This document shows positions 1-7,994 of a stretch of 64,000 nucleotides of DNA, piece after piece; positions within the stretch are counted from its first letter, which is position 1, and each line of letters opens with the position of its first letter. The position numbers and the translations under genes are program-made. Source of the DNA: Streptomyces sp. NBC_00568 (GTDB taxonomy: Bacteria; Actinomycetota; Actinomycetes; Streptomycetales; Streptomycetaceae); assembly GCF_026341855.1 (NCBI RefSeq), contig NZ_JAPENW010000001.1, positions 3,525,001 through 3,589,000 on the forward strand, in the 5' to 3' direction. The notes beneath the pieces are model-generated. The model saw only the letters and a list, made by a program, of their open reading frames with translations, had not been told where the DNA came from and ran no database searches.

Positions 1-1174
1 AGGCGCCGCCCGCCGCTCCGCCCGCGCACGCCGTGAGGAAGGGGCGGCCGAGCGGGAGGGAGACGCCGTAGATCAGAGGTTCGCCGACGCCGAGGAGACC
101 GGCCGGGAGCGCCGACCTGATCGTCGTCCGCAGCGAGGTGTCGTGGCGCAGCCGGACGTACACCGCGAGGGCGGCGCCGACCTGGCCCGCGCCCGCCATG
201 GCGAGGACGGGCAGCAGGACGGTGTAGCCCTGCTGCTCGATGAGCGTGGTGTGGATGGGGATGAGCGCCTGGTGCAGGCCGAGCATCACCAGGGGCAGGA
301 ACAGCGCGCCCAGGACGAGCCCGGCGAAGGCGCCCGTGGTGGAGAGCAGCCAGTCCGCGGCCGTGCCGATGGCGGAGGACAGCTCACCGGCCACGTACAT
401 CAGGGCGTACAGCGTCACCAGGCCGGTCAGCAGCACGGTGACGGTCGGGGTGACCAGGACGTCCAGGGTCGGCGGGACCCGGCGGCGGCACCACTTCTCC
501 ACGTACGTCCCGAGGACGGCGGCGGCCAGGGCGCCCAGGACGCCGCCCTGGCCCGGGGCGAGGGTCACGCCGAGGACCGTCACCTTGGCGACTCCCGCGT
601 ACACGACGACCGAGGCCACCGCGCCGCCCAGGATCGGTGTGCCGCCGAACTCCTTGGCCGTGTTGTAGCCGACGAAGACGGCGATCAGCGCCATGAATCC
701 GGAGGCGATCGCGGTCAGCGCGGGGGTGAGGCCGGTCAGCAGGCCGAGGTTGATGAGCAGGCCGTTGAGGCCCGCGATCACCCCGCAGCCGATCAGGGCG
801 GGGATCAGCGGCACGAAGATGTCCGCGATCCGCCGCAGGAGCAGTTTGAGCGGGGTGGCGTTGCGCCGGCTCCGGTCGGCCTTCAGCTCGGCGCCGCGCA
901 GGGCGAGCCGGTCGGCCGTGGTCGTCAGCAGCGCCTCGAACTCCGGCGTGACGCGGGCGACCGTGCCGGGGCCCAGCACGATCTGGTAGGTGCCGTCGTC
1001 CGCGACCAGGCCGAGGACGGCGGGCAGGGCCCGCAGGCCGCCCTCGTCCACCAGGCTCCGGTCCCGCAGACCCAGCCGGAGCCGGGTCATGCAGTGGGCG
1101 ACGGAGAGGACGTTCGCGGGGCCGCCCACGAGGGGGAGGATCGCCGCTGCTGTGAGGGAGTCCGGTGTGCGCAC
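1..1174 (-). CDS. PTS sugar transporter EIIBC component, partial (amino-sugar type)
   Basis: The gene is cut by the left window edge, so the C-terminus is missing. It is a PTS permease of the glucose/N-acetylglucosamine superfamily that imports and phosphorylates a sugar. Read from a GTG at 1174, the first ~80 residues form an EIIB domain with the phosphorylated cysteine in AHCMTRLRL. A linker leads into an EIIC domain of alternating hydrophobic helices (for example PALIGCGVIAGLNGLLINLG). It lies 16 bp downstream of murQ on the same strand, so the two are probably one transcript. By that context the substrate is likely N-acetylmuramic acid or a related wall amino sugar (MurP-like role), which is inference. 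The GTG is the only good start after the murQ stop. Confidence 0.88.
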   Translation of the reverse strand, partial: MRTPDSLTAAAILPLVGGPANVLSVAHCMTRLRLGLRDRSLVDEGGLRALPAVLGLVADDGTYQIVLGPGTVARVTPEFEALLTTTADRLALRGAELKADRSRRNATPLKLLLRRIADIFVPLIPALIGCGVIAGLNGLLINLGLLTGLTPALTAIASGFMALIAVFVGYNTAKEFGGTPILGGAVASVVVYAGVAKVTVLGVTLAPGQGGVLGALAAAVLGTYVEKWCRRRVPPTLDVLVTPTVTVLLTGLVTLYALMYVAGELSSAIGTAADWLLSTTGAFAGLVLGALFLPLVMLGLHQALIPIHTTLIEQQGYTVLLPVLAMAGAGQVGAALAVYVRLRHDTSLRTTIRSALPAGLLGVGEPLIYGVSLPLGRPFLTACAGGAAGGA

Positions 1175-1190
1175 TCCCCGAGCGTGCTGG

Positions 1191-2126
1191 TCAGCCGGCC
1201 GCCGCCGCCAGCGCGGCGCGCAGATGGCCCTCGGACTCCTCCAGAAGGCGGGCGGCCGTCGGGCCGTCCACGTCGCCGAGGATCGTCAGGATGGCGTTCT
1301 TCACCTCGCCGTCCGTGGCGGCCAGCGCGCGCTCGATCTCCTCGTCGGAGGCGCCGGTGGCGAGCGCGACGATCCGGCGGGAGCGGGCCCGCAGCTTTTC
1401 GTTCGAGGCGCGTACGTCGACCATCAGGTTCCCGTACGTCTTGCCGAGGCGGATCATCGTGATCGTCGAGAGCATGTTCAGGACGAGTTTCTGCGCCGTG
1501 CCGGACTTCAGCCGGGTGGAGCCGGTGAGCAGTTCGGGGCCCACCACGACCTCGATGCCGTGGTCGGCCGCCGCCGCGAGCGCGCTGTGCGCGTTGCAGG
1601 ACAGGCCGATCGTGAGCGCGCCCTGCTTCCGGGCGTGCTCGACCGCGCCGACGGCGTACGGGGTGCGGCCCGAGGCGGAGACACCGACCACGGTGTCGTC
1701 GGCCGTCAGCGCGAGGGCGTCCAGGTCGGCCGCCGCCAGCTCCCTGGAGTCCTCGGCGCCCTCGATCGAGGTGACCATGGCGGTCGGGCCGCCCGCGATC
1801 ATGCCCACGACCTGGGAGGGATCGGTGTTGAAGGTGGGCGGGCACTCGGAGGCGTCCAGGACGCCGAGGCGCCCGGCGGTGCCCGCGCCCGCGTAGACGA
1901 GGCGCCCGCCGCGGGACATGCGCTCCGCGATGTCGTCGATCGCGGCGGCGATGAGCGGGAGCTGCGCGGCGACGGCCGTCGGGACCGTCGCGTCCTCCCC
2001 GTTCATGAGCTTCGCGATCTCCAGCGTGGGCAACCGGTCGATCTCGGACAGCTCAGGGCGGAACGCCTCGGTGGTCAGCGTCTCCAACTCTGCTCGAAGA
2101 TCGCCGTAGTTGGACATGGAGGTCAT
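1191..2126 (-). CDS. murQ: N-acetylmuramic acid 6-phosphate etherase
   Basis: MurQ cleaves the D-lactyl ether of N-acetylmuramic acid 6-phosphate, giving GlcNAc-6-phosphate and lactate, a cytoplasmic step in peptidoglycan recycling. The 311-aa product has the family's SIS-fold signatures: GGRLVYAGAGTAGRLGVLDA at residues 73-92, then SECPPTF around 93-99 with the conserved glutamate, and GVSASGRTPYAVGA around 148-161. Its length matches the family norm of about 300. The second methionine (MSNYGDL, residue 4) is an equally possible start. It precedes the PTS EIIBC gene and follows the RpiR-family regulator by 154 bp, making a transporter-enzyme-regulator module. That gap holds no obvious gene. 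Confidence 0.95.
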   Translation of the reverse strand: MTSMSNYGDLRAELETLTTEAFRPELSEIDRLPTLEIAKLMNGEDATVPTAVAAQLPLIAAAIDDIAERMSRGGRLVYAGAGTAGRLGVLDASECPPTFNTDPSQVVGMIAGGPTAMVTSIEGAEDSRELAAADLDALALTADDTVVGVSASGRTPYAVGAVEHARKQGALTIGLSCNAHSALAAAADHGIEVVVGPELLTGSTRLKSGTAQKLVLNMLSTITMIRLGKTYGNLMVDVRASNEKLRARSRRIVALATGASDEEIERALAATDGEVKNAILTILGDVDGPTAARLLEESEGHLRAALAAAAG

Positions 2127-2280
2127 GACGGAGCGGCTCTTTCCGGTGAGGTGTTACCGCGCCCCGGGGGCGGGACGCGGGCGGGGGCGACGTGCGGCAC
2201 CGCCCCGCGGGCGCGACCAGCCACCCGCGGACCGCGGTCTGCCCGCTGAATCAGGTCCCCCGGTCGGTCGTGTGCCGCGG

Positions 2281-3201
2281 CTATCGGCCGCTGCGCGGGG
2301 AGTGGCGGTGCGCCAGGGCCTCGTACGAGGCGGACAGCGCCGGTGCCGCCGTCTCGTAGGTGCGCTGGGCGACCCCCACGAACAGACAGTCCACCACCAG
2401 CAGCTGGCTGGTGCGCGACGACATGGCCGCCGGACGCAGCTCGCTCTCGCGGGCGGTCGAGGTGGTGAGGATGTGGTCGGCGTACTGCGCGACCGGTCCA
2501 CTCGGTCGGCCGGTGATCGCCACCGTCGTCGCCCCGTGCTCGAAGGCGACCCGCAGGGGTTCGATGACGTCGCCGGTCGAGCCGGAGTGCGTGATGGCTA
2601 TCGCCACGTCCTTGGCGCGCAGCTGCACCGCGTTGGTCACCGCGAGGTGCGGGTCGCTGTGCGCGTGGGCTATGAGCCCGATCCGCATGAGCTTCTGCAG
2701 GAGGTCCTGGGCGACCAGGCCGGACGCGCCGACGCCGTAGATGTCGATGCGGCGGGCGGTCGCTATGGCGGTGACGGCGGCGCCGAGCTGGACCATGTCG
2801 AGCGCGGCGGCGGTGTCGGCGAGGGTCTGCTGCTCGTCGTAGGCGAGCTTCGCCACGACGTCGGCGATGGGGTCGTCGACCGCGATGTCGGCGGTGACGG
2901 CGGGGGCCCGCCCCGACTGCTGCTGGGCGGCGAGCCCGGCGAGCGCGAGACGCAGGTCGCGGTATCCGGGATAGCCGAGGAGCCGGGCCGTCCGCACGAC
3001 CGTGGCCTCGCTGGTGCCGGTGAGCTCGGCGAGGCCGGTGACCGTGAGGGCCGCGCAGCCGGCCGGGTCGCCGGCGACGGCCTCGGCGACCCGCTGCATG
3101 GAGCGCGTCATCGAGGGGGCGAGGGTCCGCACCTTGGCCGCGAGGGCGGCGGGGGCGGGGGGCGCCTCACCCGCGAAAATTTCCTTCACGTCATGGGTCA
3201 C
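2281..3201 (-). CDS. MurR/RpiR family transcriptional regulator (HTH plus SIS)
   Basis: This 306-aa regulator has an N-terminal RpiR-type helix-turn-helix (LAELTGTSEATVVRTARLLG, about residues 57-76) and a C-terminal SIS phosphosugar-sensing domain (IDIYGVGASGLVAQDL at 152-167, ITHSGSTGDVIEPL at 203-216). Family members sense phosphosugars such as MurNAc-6-P. With murQ and the PTS gene directly downstream it is probably the local MurR equivalent. The GTG start at 3201 is chosen because the sequence AAAGGAAAA lies about 15 nt upstream and no earlier in-frame start is convincing. Two GAAA/TTTC inverted repeats overlap the 5' end, which suggests autoregulation. Confidence 0.92.
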   Translation of the reverse strand: MTHDVKEIFAGEAPPAPAALAAKVRTLAPSMTRSMQRVAEAVAGDPAGCAALTVTGLAELTGTSEATVVRTARLLGYPGYRDLRLALAGLAAQQQSGRAPAVTADIAVDDPIADVVAKLAYDEQQTLADTAAALDMVQLGAAVTAIATARRIDIYGVGASGLVAQDLLQKLMRIGLIAHAHSDPHLAVTNAVQLRAKDVAIAITHSGSTGDVIEPLRVAFEHGATTVAITGRPSGPVAQYADHILTTSTARESELRPAAMSSRTSQLLVVDCLFVGVAQRTYETAAPALSASYEALAHRHSPRSGR

Positions 3202-3219
3202 ACATTGAAAGATATTTTC
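3175..3219. promoter_or_regulatory. Candidate operator pair for the RpiR-family regulator
   Basis: Two short inverted repeats lie at the 5' end of the regulator gene: GAAA-A-TTTC at 3175-3183, inside the first codons, and GAAA-GATAT-TTTC at 3207-3219, just upstream of the GTG start. Their left ends are 32 bp apart, about three helical turns. They stand out as AT-rich islands between divergent genes. Autoregulation, and possible control of the divergent gene at 3259, is inference. Confidence 0.45.
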
Positions 3220-3258
3220 CTTTGGGGCATACGGTCAAGGGTGCGCACAATAGGGGAC

Positions 3259-3654
3259 ATGGACCCCACCGGCAGCCCCCTCAGTCCCCTGGAGCAGGCG
3301 TTGCACGCGGCGCGCGCCCGTGTGCTCGCCGACCTGATCGCGGGCCAGGTGGCCGAGGCGGACGTGGTCTCCCTCGTCGAGGACTCGGTGGTGCAGCGCC
3401 GTTGGTGGGTCGAGCAGTGGCCGGAGGGCGCCGGATTCGTCGCCGGGCTCGTCGCCCAGGACGTACAGGACGCGCTCCTGGAGCGGCACGGGCGGTGGCC
3501 GCTCTGTCCGGTGTGCGGCAGCGGCGACCCGCACGCCCTCGACGTCGAGCCCGAGTTGGGCCCCGACCCGCACTGGGTCTGCCACCAGGCGGGCGTGAAG
3601 GTCGCCTCGGTGGGTTCCCTGCACTCGGCGACCGGCGGAAACCCTCCCTCGTGA
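3259..3654 (+). CDS. Conserved hypothetical protein with a cysteine-pair motif
   Basis: A 131-aa protein that I do not assign to a named family. It starts at ATG 3259, preceded by a weak purine run (TAGGGGAC). The N-terminal ~75 residues are helical and acidic (LIAGQVAEADVVSLVEDSVV). The C-terminal part has CPVCG followed about 20 residues later by WVCHQAG, which resembles a degenerate zinc ribbon. It is transcribed divergently from the RpiR regulator, and its stop overlaps the start of the DUF4031 gene (GTGA), so the two are translationally coupled. Function unknown. Confidence 0.75.
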   Translation: MDPTGSPLSPLEQALHAARARVLADLIAGQVAEADVVSLVEDSVVQRRWWVEQWPEGAGFVAGLVAQDVQDALLERHGRWPLCPVCGSGDPHALDVEPELGPDPHWVCHQAGVKVASVGSLHSATGGNPPS

Positions 3655-3914
3655 CCGTCTACATCGATCCTCCCGCCTGGCCGGGGCACGGCCGTGTGTG
3701 GTCACACCTGATCAGCGATGTCTCCTACGACGAACTGCACGCGTTCGCCGAGGAGCTGGGCGCGCCCCCGCGCGCCTTCGAGCGCGACCACTACGACATT
3801 CCCTCGCACCGCTACGCCGACGCGGTCGCCGCGGGGGCGGTGGAGGTCAGCAGCCGCGAGGTCGTACGGCTGCTGCACGGGGCGGGGCTGCGCCGCCGCA
3901 AGCGCGCGGGCTGA
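3651..3914 (+). CDS. DUF4031 domain-containing protein
   Basis: This 87-aa protein matches the DUF4031 pattern: an opening TVYIDPPAWPGHGRVWSHL, the central SYDELHAFAEELGAPPRAFERDHYD split over two helices, and a closing basic RLLHGAGLRRRKRAG. Members are small cytoplasmic proteins of unknown function. The GTG start at 3651 lies inside the stop of the upstream gene (GTGA overlap), so it is coupled to that gene. No ribosome-binding site is needed beyond the coupling. Confidence 0.85.
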   Translation: MTVYIDPPAWPGHGRVWSHLISDVSYDELHAFAEELGAPPRAFERDHYDIPSHRYADAVAAGAVEVSSREVVRLLHGAGLRRRKRAG

Positions 3915-3960
3915 CCCCGCGCGCGGCGCTCTCACGGCGTGCTCAGCTCTCGCGGGACGC

Positions 3961-5067
3961 TCAGCTCTCACGGGCGTACAGCCGCAATGACCTCTCCAGG
4001 CCGTGCAGTTCGTAGGCGGCCCGCTCCTGGTCCTCGCTCACGCGAGTGAAGCCGGCGCGGGCGATCACGCGCTGGGACGGAGCGTTGTCCCGGTCGATGG
4101 CGGCGAACAGGAGCTTGACGTCGTCGCGGGCGAGGGCCCGCTCGGAGAGGGCGCGCAGGGCCTCGGTCGCGTAGCCGTGGCCGCGGGCGTTCTCCGCGAG
4201 GTCGTAGCCGACCTCGGCGCGTCCTTCCTCGTCGGGCACGCCGTGGAAGCCCATCCCGCCGACCGCCGTCCCGTCCTCGCGCCGTACGAGGACGAACATG
4301 CCCCACTCCGGCCGGTGCACCCCCTCCTCGTACGCGCTCACGATCATCCCGGCCGCGGCCCGGGTGCCTTCGAACGGGCCGCCGTCGATCCACTCGAAGC
4401 CGCCCGTGCCGCCCGCGCTCAGATCGGCGGCGGCGGCCGGGGTGACCCCCTGGAGCGTGAGCCGCTCGGTGTCGATCACCAGGTTGTTGCTCCAGTGCCA
4501 CTCGGTGAGCGGGGCGCGGCCGGGCAGTTCACCGCGCCCGGTGGCCCACAGGAGCGTGCTCCACGGGGCGTCGGGCTCGGGCCGGACGTGCGGGAAGATC
4601 CGGGTGAGGACCCAGGTGCACAGCTCGGCCGGCGGCCGGTACGGCAGGCCGAGTCCCTCGGCGATGTCGTGGGTGTGCAGCAGGACCTCGGCGACCCCCA
4701 TCGCGGCGAAGCCCTCGCGGTTCGCGCTGCGGAACGGGTACGGATGGAAGGCGCGCACCTCGCGCGGCGTCGTCCGGACGGCGGCGGCGAGCAGCCCGCC
4801 GGTCGCCTCGATCACGTCGACGACCCCCGCGTTGCCGGTGCCTTCGTCCAGCGCGATCTCGAACGGGACGTACGCCGTGGTGGCCCGCCCGGCCAACTGC
4901 CCCGCGTACGCGATGAGATCACTGGCGATGTGCTCGGCGGTCCGCCGGCAGCTCCACTCCAGCCGTCCCGCCCGGACACCGTTCCAGTCCCGCCCGGCCG
5001 CCGGCCGGAGCAGCGCGGCACAGTCCGCGACGGCTTCCTCCACCTGATCCCCACCCATGTCTGCCAT
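3961..5067 (-). CDS. Fusion of a maleylpyruvate isomerase-like (MDMPI) domain and a GNAT acetyltransferase
   Basis: A 368-aa two-domain protein. The N-terminal ~190 residues look like the DinB/mycothiol-dependent maleylpyruvate isomerase fold (RRTAEHIASDLIAYAGQLAG, VAEVLLHTHDIAEGLG). The C-terminal ~170 residues are a RimJ-like GNAT domain with an acetyl-CoA loop (AENARGHGYATEAL) and the usual DRDNAPSQRVIARAGF end. The fusion suggests acetylation of a small molecule coupled to thiol or metal chemistry, but no substrate can be read. I chose ATG 5067 (MADMGGDQ). A GTG at 5091 would add eight residues and has AGG only 3 nt upstream. It lies head-to-head with nothing and converges on the DUF4031 gene. 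Confidence 0.82.
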   Translation of the reverse strand: MADMGGDQVEEAVADCAALLRPAAGRDWNGVRAGRLEWSCRRTAEHIASDLIAYAGQLAGRATTAYVPFEIALDEGTGNAGVVDVIEATGGLLAAAVRTTPREVRAFHPYPFRSANREGFAAMGVAEVLLHTHDIAEGLGLPYRPPAELCTWVLTRIFPHVRPEPDAPWSTLLWATGRGELPGRAPLTEWHWSNNLVIDTERLTLQGVTPAAAADLSAGGTGGFEWIDGGPFEGTRAAAGMIVSAYEEGVHRPEWGMFVLVRREDGTAVGGMGFHGVPDEEGRAEVGYDLAENARGHGYATEALRALSERALARDDVKLLFAAIDRDNAPSQRVIARAGFTRVSEDQERAAYELHGLERSLRLYARES

Positions 5068-5087
5068 GCGGCCGAGAATAGGACGGA

Positions 5088-6365
5088 TCACGCCTGGGAA
5101 CGTACGGGATTTTTCGCCGCGCCCGCCTTCCTCACGACCCGCGAGCCCGGCGTGCGCCGGTGCAGCCGCAGCGAGACGGCGGCCAGGCCGATGGCCGCGG
5201 CCGTCAGCACCGCGCCCGCCCAGGCGGTGGCCGTGTACCCGAGCCCCGCGTCGATGACGGCGCCGCCGAGCCAGGGACCGGCGGTGTTGCCCAGGTTGAA
5301 GGCGGCGGTGGTGGTGGCCGCGGCCAGCGTGGGGGCGGCCGCGGCGACGTTGAACATCCGGGCGTTCAGGGCCGGGGCGGTGCAGAAGCAGGCGACCCCG
5401 AGGAGGAAGGAGAGCAGGACGGCCGCGACGGCGTACCGCCCGAGGAGGGCGAACGCGACGAGGATGACGGTGTCCGCCGCCATGCCGATGATCAGCACCC
5501 CGAACAGGTGCGCGTCGGCGAACCGCCCGCCGATGGTCGTCCCGATGAGCGCGCCCACGCCGAACAGCGCCAGCACGGTCGGGACCCAGCCGTCGTCGAG
5601 GTGGGCGACATCGGTGAGCAGCGGGGCGAGATAGCTGAACGCGCAGAAGACACCGGCCGCGGCGAGCGCGATCGTGCCGATGGACAGCCAGACCTGCCGG
5701 TCACGGTAGATGAGCACTTCCCTGCCGAGCCGCGGCCGTTCGTCCGGGGGCGGAATGCGCGGGACGAGGGTCACGATGCCGACGAGCGCGACCGCGGACG
5801 CCGCTCCGACGGCCCAGAACGCGGACCGCCAGCCGAGCCCTTCGCCGAGGAAGGCACCGGCGGGCACGCCCAGCACGTTCGCGATCGACAGGCCGCCGAT
5901 CATCACGGCCAGCGCCCGGGCCCGCGAGGTCACCGGCACCATCGCGATGGCCACGGCGGCTCCGACCGCCCAGAAGCCCGCGCAGGCGAATGCGCTGACC
6001 ACGCGTGACGCGAAGAGCACGGCGTACCCGGGCGCGAGGGCTCCGGCCACCTGGCCGAGCCCGAAGACCGCGATCAGGGCGACGAGGGTGGTCCGCCTCG
6101 GCAGGCGCAGCGTCGCCACGGCGAGCAGCGGCGCCCCGACGACCATGCCGATCGCGAACGCCGAGATCAGCAGGCCCGCTCGCGGGATCGTCACGCCCAT
6201 GTCGTCGGCGATGGGCGGCAGCAGCCCGGACAGCATGAACTCGCTGGTGCCGAGGGCGAAGACGGAGAGGGCGAGGATGTAGACGGACAGGGGCATCCGG
6301 GGCCGGTCGTCGGCGGAGGCGGTCGCGGGTATGTCCGGCTTCAGGGGGCCGGGGCTCGGGGGCAT
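5088..6365 (-). CDS. MFS drug efflux transporter (Cmx/CmlR-like)
   Basis: A 425-aa, 12-helix major facilitator protein. The opening LSVYILALSVFALGTSEFM, then GLLPPIADDMGV, and helix 5 (GVPAGAFLGEGLGWRSAFW) are typical of the DHA1 chloramphenicol-efflux group (Cmx/CmlR), exporting drugs at the membrane by proton antiport. The real substrate cannot be read. An excellent ribosome-binding site (GAAGGAGA) sits just before ATG 6365, so the long in-frame N-terminal extension is rejected. The stop lies 21 bp before the next gene's start at 5067, so co-transcription with the MDMPI/GNAT gene is plausible. No regulator is adjacent. Confidence 0.9.
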   Translation of the reverse strand: MPPSPGPLKPDIPATASADDRPRMPLSVYILALSVFALGTSEFMLSGLLPPIADDMGVTIPRAGLLISAFAIGMVVGAPLLAVATLRLPRRTTLVALIAVFGLGQVAGALAPGYAVLFASRVVSAFACAGFWAVGAAVAIAMVPVTSRARALAVMIGGLSIANVLGVPAGAFLGEGLGWRSAFWAVGAASAVALVGIVTLVPRIPPPDERPRLGREVLIYRDRQVWLSIGTIALAAAGVFCAFSYLAPLLTDVAHLDDGWVPTVLALFGVGALIGTTIGGRFADAHLFGVLIIGMAADTVILVAFALLGRYAVAAVLLSFLLGVACFCTAPALNARMFNVAAAAPTLAAATTTAAFNLGNTAGPWLGGAVIDAGLGYTATAWAGAVLTAAAIGLAAVSLRLHRRTPGSRVVRKAGAAKNPVRSQA

Positions 6366-6445
6366 GTCTCCTTCGTACGTGCTCCGGCGCCCGCCGTCGA
6401 ACGCGTTTTCCCCTGTGCCCCCCGGCCGACGCTCGGCGCCGCCCG

Positions 6446-7129
6446 TCATGCCTGTGCCAGAGCCGCGAGCTCGTCCCCCATGTTCCGGCGGGCCGGCCGC
6501 GCCCACTCGCGTTCCCCGTACGGCGTCCTGAACAGCCTGGGCAGGTCGAGGAGTTGGCGCAGCACGGCCGCCCGGCCCGCGCGGAAGGCGTCCTCGGGGA
6601 CGAAGGCGTACTCCTCGCGGACGGCGGCGGTGTAGGCGGCGTACGCGGCCGGGGGCGACGCCAGGACCGCCAGGTCGGCGTCGCACAGGACGGCGCCGTT
6701 CGTGTCGTCGTCCGCGGGGTCGTGGGAGACGGTGAGCCGGACGAGCCGGGCGACCTCGGCCGTGCGGTCCGCGCCGACGCCCAGCTCGGTCAGGGCGCGT
6801 TCGGCGAGACGGGCGGAGCGCTCCTCGTTCTCCGAGCGGTCCGGGAGGTACACGGCGTCGTGGAACCAGGCCGCCAGGCGCACGGCGGCCGGGTCCTCGG
6901 CACGCTCTCCGTGCGCTTCCAGCACGTCGATGTGGTCGAGGACCGCGAGGAGGTGGTCGGTGGTGTGGTACCGGCGCCGGGGTTCGGCCCAGCGGTCCAG
7001 GAGGTTCGCCGCGTAGGGGAGCGGTGAGGGGCCGGACCCGTCCTCGCCGCCACGGGCGTCCCGGACGGTGTCCGCCCAGCGCTTCGTCAGGTCCTCTTGG
7101 GCCGGGTGGCGGGTGCTCTCTGCTGCCAT
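6446..7129 (-). CDS. HD-domain protein (predicted metal-dependent phosphohydrolase)
   Basis: A 227-aa cytoplasmic protein with HD-superfamily features: YHTTDHLLAVLDHID around residues 54-68 and the metal-binding pair in LAAWFHDAVY (H90, D91), followed by ENEERSARLAERAL and SHDP. It resembles uncharacterised HD phosphohydrolases widespread in bacteria, where a histidine and aspartate hold a metal for phosphoester hydrolysis. The substrate is unknown. ATG 7129 is chosen over far-upstream in-frame starts because the extension overlaps the divergent gene at 7178. It is the first gene of a leftward group with the MFS transporter, 80 bp away. Confidence 0.85.
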   Translation of the reverse strand: MAAESTRHPAQEDLTKRWADTVRDARGGEDGSGPSPLPYAANLLDRWAEPRRRYHTTDHLLAVLDHIDVLEAHGERAEDPAAVRLAAWFHDAVYLPDRSENEERSARLAERALTELGVGADRTAEVARLVRLTVSHDPADDDTNGAVLCDADLAVLASPPAAYAAYTAAVREEYAFVPEDAFRAGRAAVLRQLLDLPRLFRTPYGEREWARPARRNMGDELAALAQA

Positions 7130-7177
7130 GACGCCATTGTCCTCGCCGCGCGGCCTTCGCCTTCCTACGGTGGAGTC

Positions 7178-7855
7178 ATGATTCCTGGAGACGCACACGA
7201 TGTACGGGACCCGGAACTGCCCGGTCTGCTCCTGCGCACCGAGCGCGACGCGCTGATCCCGCTGTTGCGGGCCAGGCCGGAGGGCGACTTCGCGCGTCCG
7301 ACGGCCGGGTGTCCGGCGTGGACGGTGCGGGAGCTGCTGGCGCACTGCTCGGCCGCGCTGATGCGGGTCGTCGAGAGCCGTTTCGAGCCAGGGGTGTTCA
7401 GCCCCGAGGCCAACGACCGCGACATCGCCGAGCGCGGCGACTGGCCGACGGAGCGGGTCATCGACGAGCTGGAGCGCGGGATGACCGAGGCGGGACCCGT
7501 GATCGCCCGGGCCGGCGGTGTCCTCGACGCGGTCGCGCTCGGCGAGTGGGTCCACGCCGGGGACCTGCGCGAGGCGTTCGCGGAAGCGGGCGCCTACGAG
7601 GGCGCGGGACTTCCGCACGCCCTCACGCTCCTGGTCCGCGTCAGCCGCGAACGCGACCATGTGCCGCTGCACGCGGACCTCGACGACCTGGACGACCCCC
7701 TGCGCCTGGGCGGCGTTCCGGGCGACCGGCCGCCGGCCCGCTACATCGGCGGGGCCGCGACCCTCGTACGGCTCTACTCGGGGCGGCCGGTCGCGGAGGC
7801 GACGCAGTACGAGCTGGTGGGTGCGAAGGAGGAAGAGCTGAATCTCTTCGGGTGA
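7178..7855 (+). CDS. Maleylpyruvate isomerase family mycothiol-dependent protein
   Basis: A 225-aa protein of the MDMPI family. The N-terminal helical bundle has the usual PTAGCPAWTVRELLAHCSA (tryptophan and histidine of the metal site) and LGEWVHAGDLREAF (second and third ligand region). The C-terminal ~70 residues form the small alpha/beta MDMPI_C-like domain (PARYIGGAATLVRLYSGRP). Such proteins use or bind mycothiol, but most are uncharacterised. ATG 7178 has GGTGGAG directly upstream. It diverges from the HD gene (48 bp between starts). A strong hairpin after the stop probably terminates it. Confidence 0.85.
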   Translation: MIPGDAHDVRDPELPGLLLRTERDALIPLLRARPEGDFARPTAGCPAWTVRELLAHCSAALMRVVESRFEPGVFSPEANDRDIAERGDWPTERVIDELERGMTEAGPVIARAGGVLDAVALGEWVHAGDLREAFAEAGAYEGAGLPHALTLLVRVSRERDHVPLHADLDDLDDPLRLGGVPGDRPPARYIGGAATLVRLYSGRPVAEATQYELVGAKEEELNLFG

Positions 7856-7869
7856 ACGGCGGGGGTGGG

Positions 7870-7907
7870 GGAGGGGCCGCGGGGGGAAAACCCTCGACGG
7901 CCCCTCC
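7870..7907 (+). terminator. Hairpin terminator after the MDMPI gene
   Basis: A perfect 10-bp GC stem (GGAGGGGCCG at 7870-7879 with CGGCCCCTCC at 7898-7907) encloses an 18-nt loop containing AAAA. It sits 15 nt past the stop at 7855. As is usual in Streptomyces there is no U tract. Confidence 0.6.
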
Positions 7908-7955
7908 GCCCGCCGTGATCTTCTCGCGCCGCCGCTCCCGCGCGCGTACTCTTGG

Positions 7956-7971
7956 ATTGGACTAGACCTGT
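7956..7971. promoter_or_regulatory. DasR-box (dre)-like site upstream of cutC
   Basis: ATTGGACTAGACCTGT at 7956-7971 matches 13 of 16 positions of the dre consensus as I remember it (ACTGGTCTAGACCAGT), including the CTAGACC core. DasR is the GlcNAc-responsive GntR regulator of Streptomyces. The site is 23 bp before the cutC start, so binding could block transcription or early elongation. Occupancy is inference. Confidence 0.45.
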
Positions 7972-7994
7972 AGCCGCCCAAGGGAAGAGGTCCG

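Noticed and set aside
143..1462. 439-aa frame opposite the PTS EIIBC and murQ genes
   Set aside because: Both genes underneath are clear family members; the frame is a low-complexity shadow.
3239..3260. Start of the 131-aa gene at 2110 (514-aa version)
   Set aside because: The upstream part runs antisense through the RpiR gene. ATG 3259 is the first start after it with supporting context.
6366..6686. N-terminal extension of the MFS drug transporter to 6686
   Set aside because: A GAAGGAGA ribosome-binding site lies directly before ATG 6365, and the extension overlaps the HD gene.
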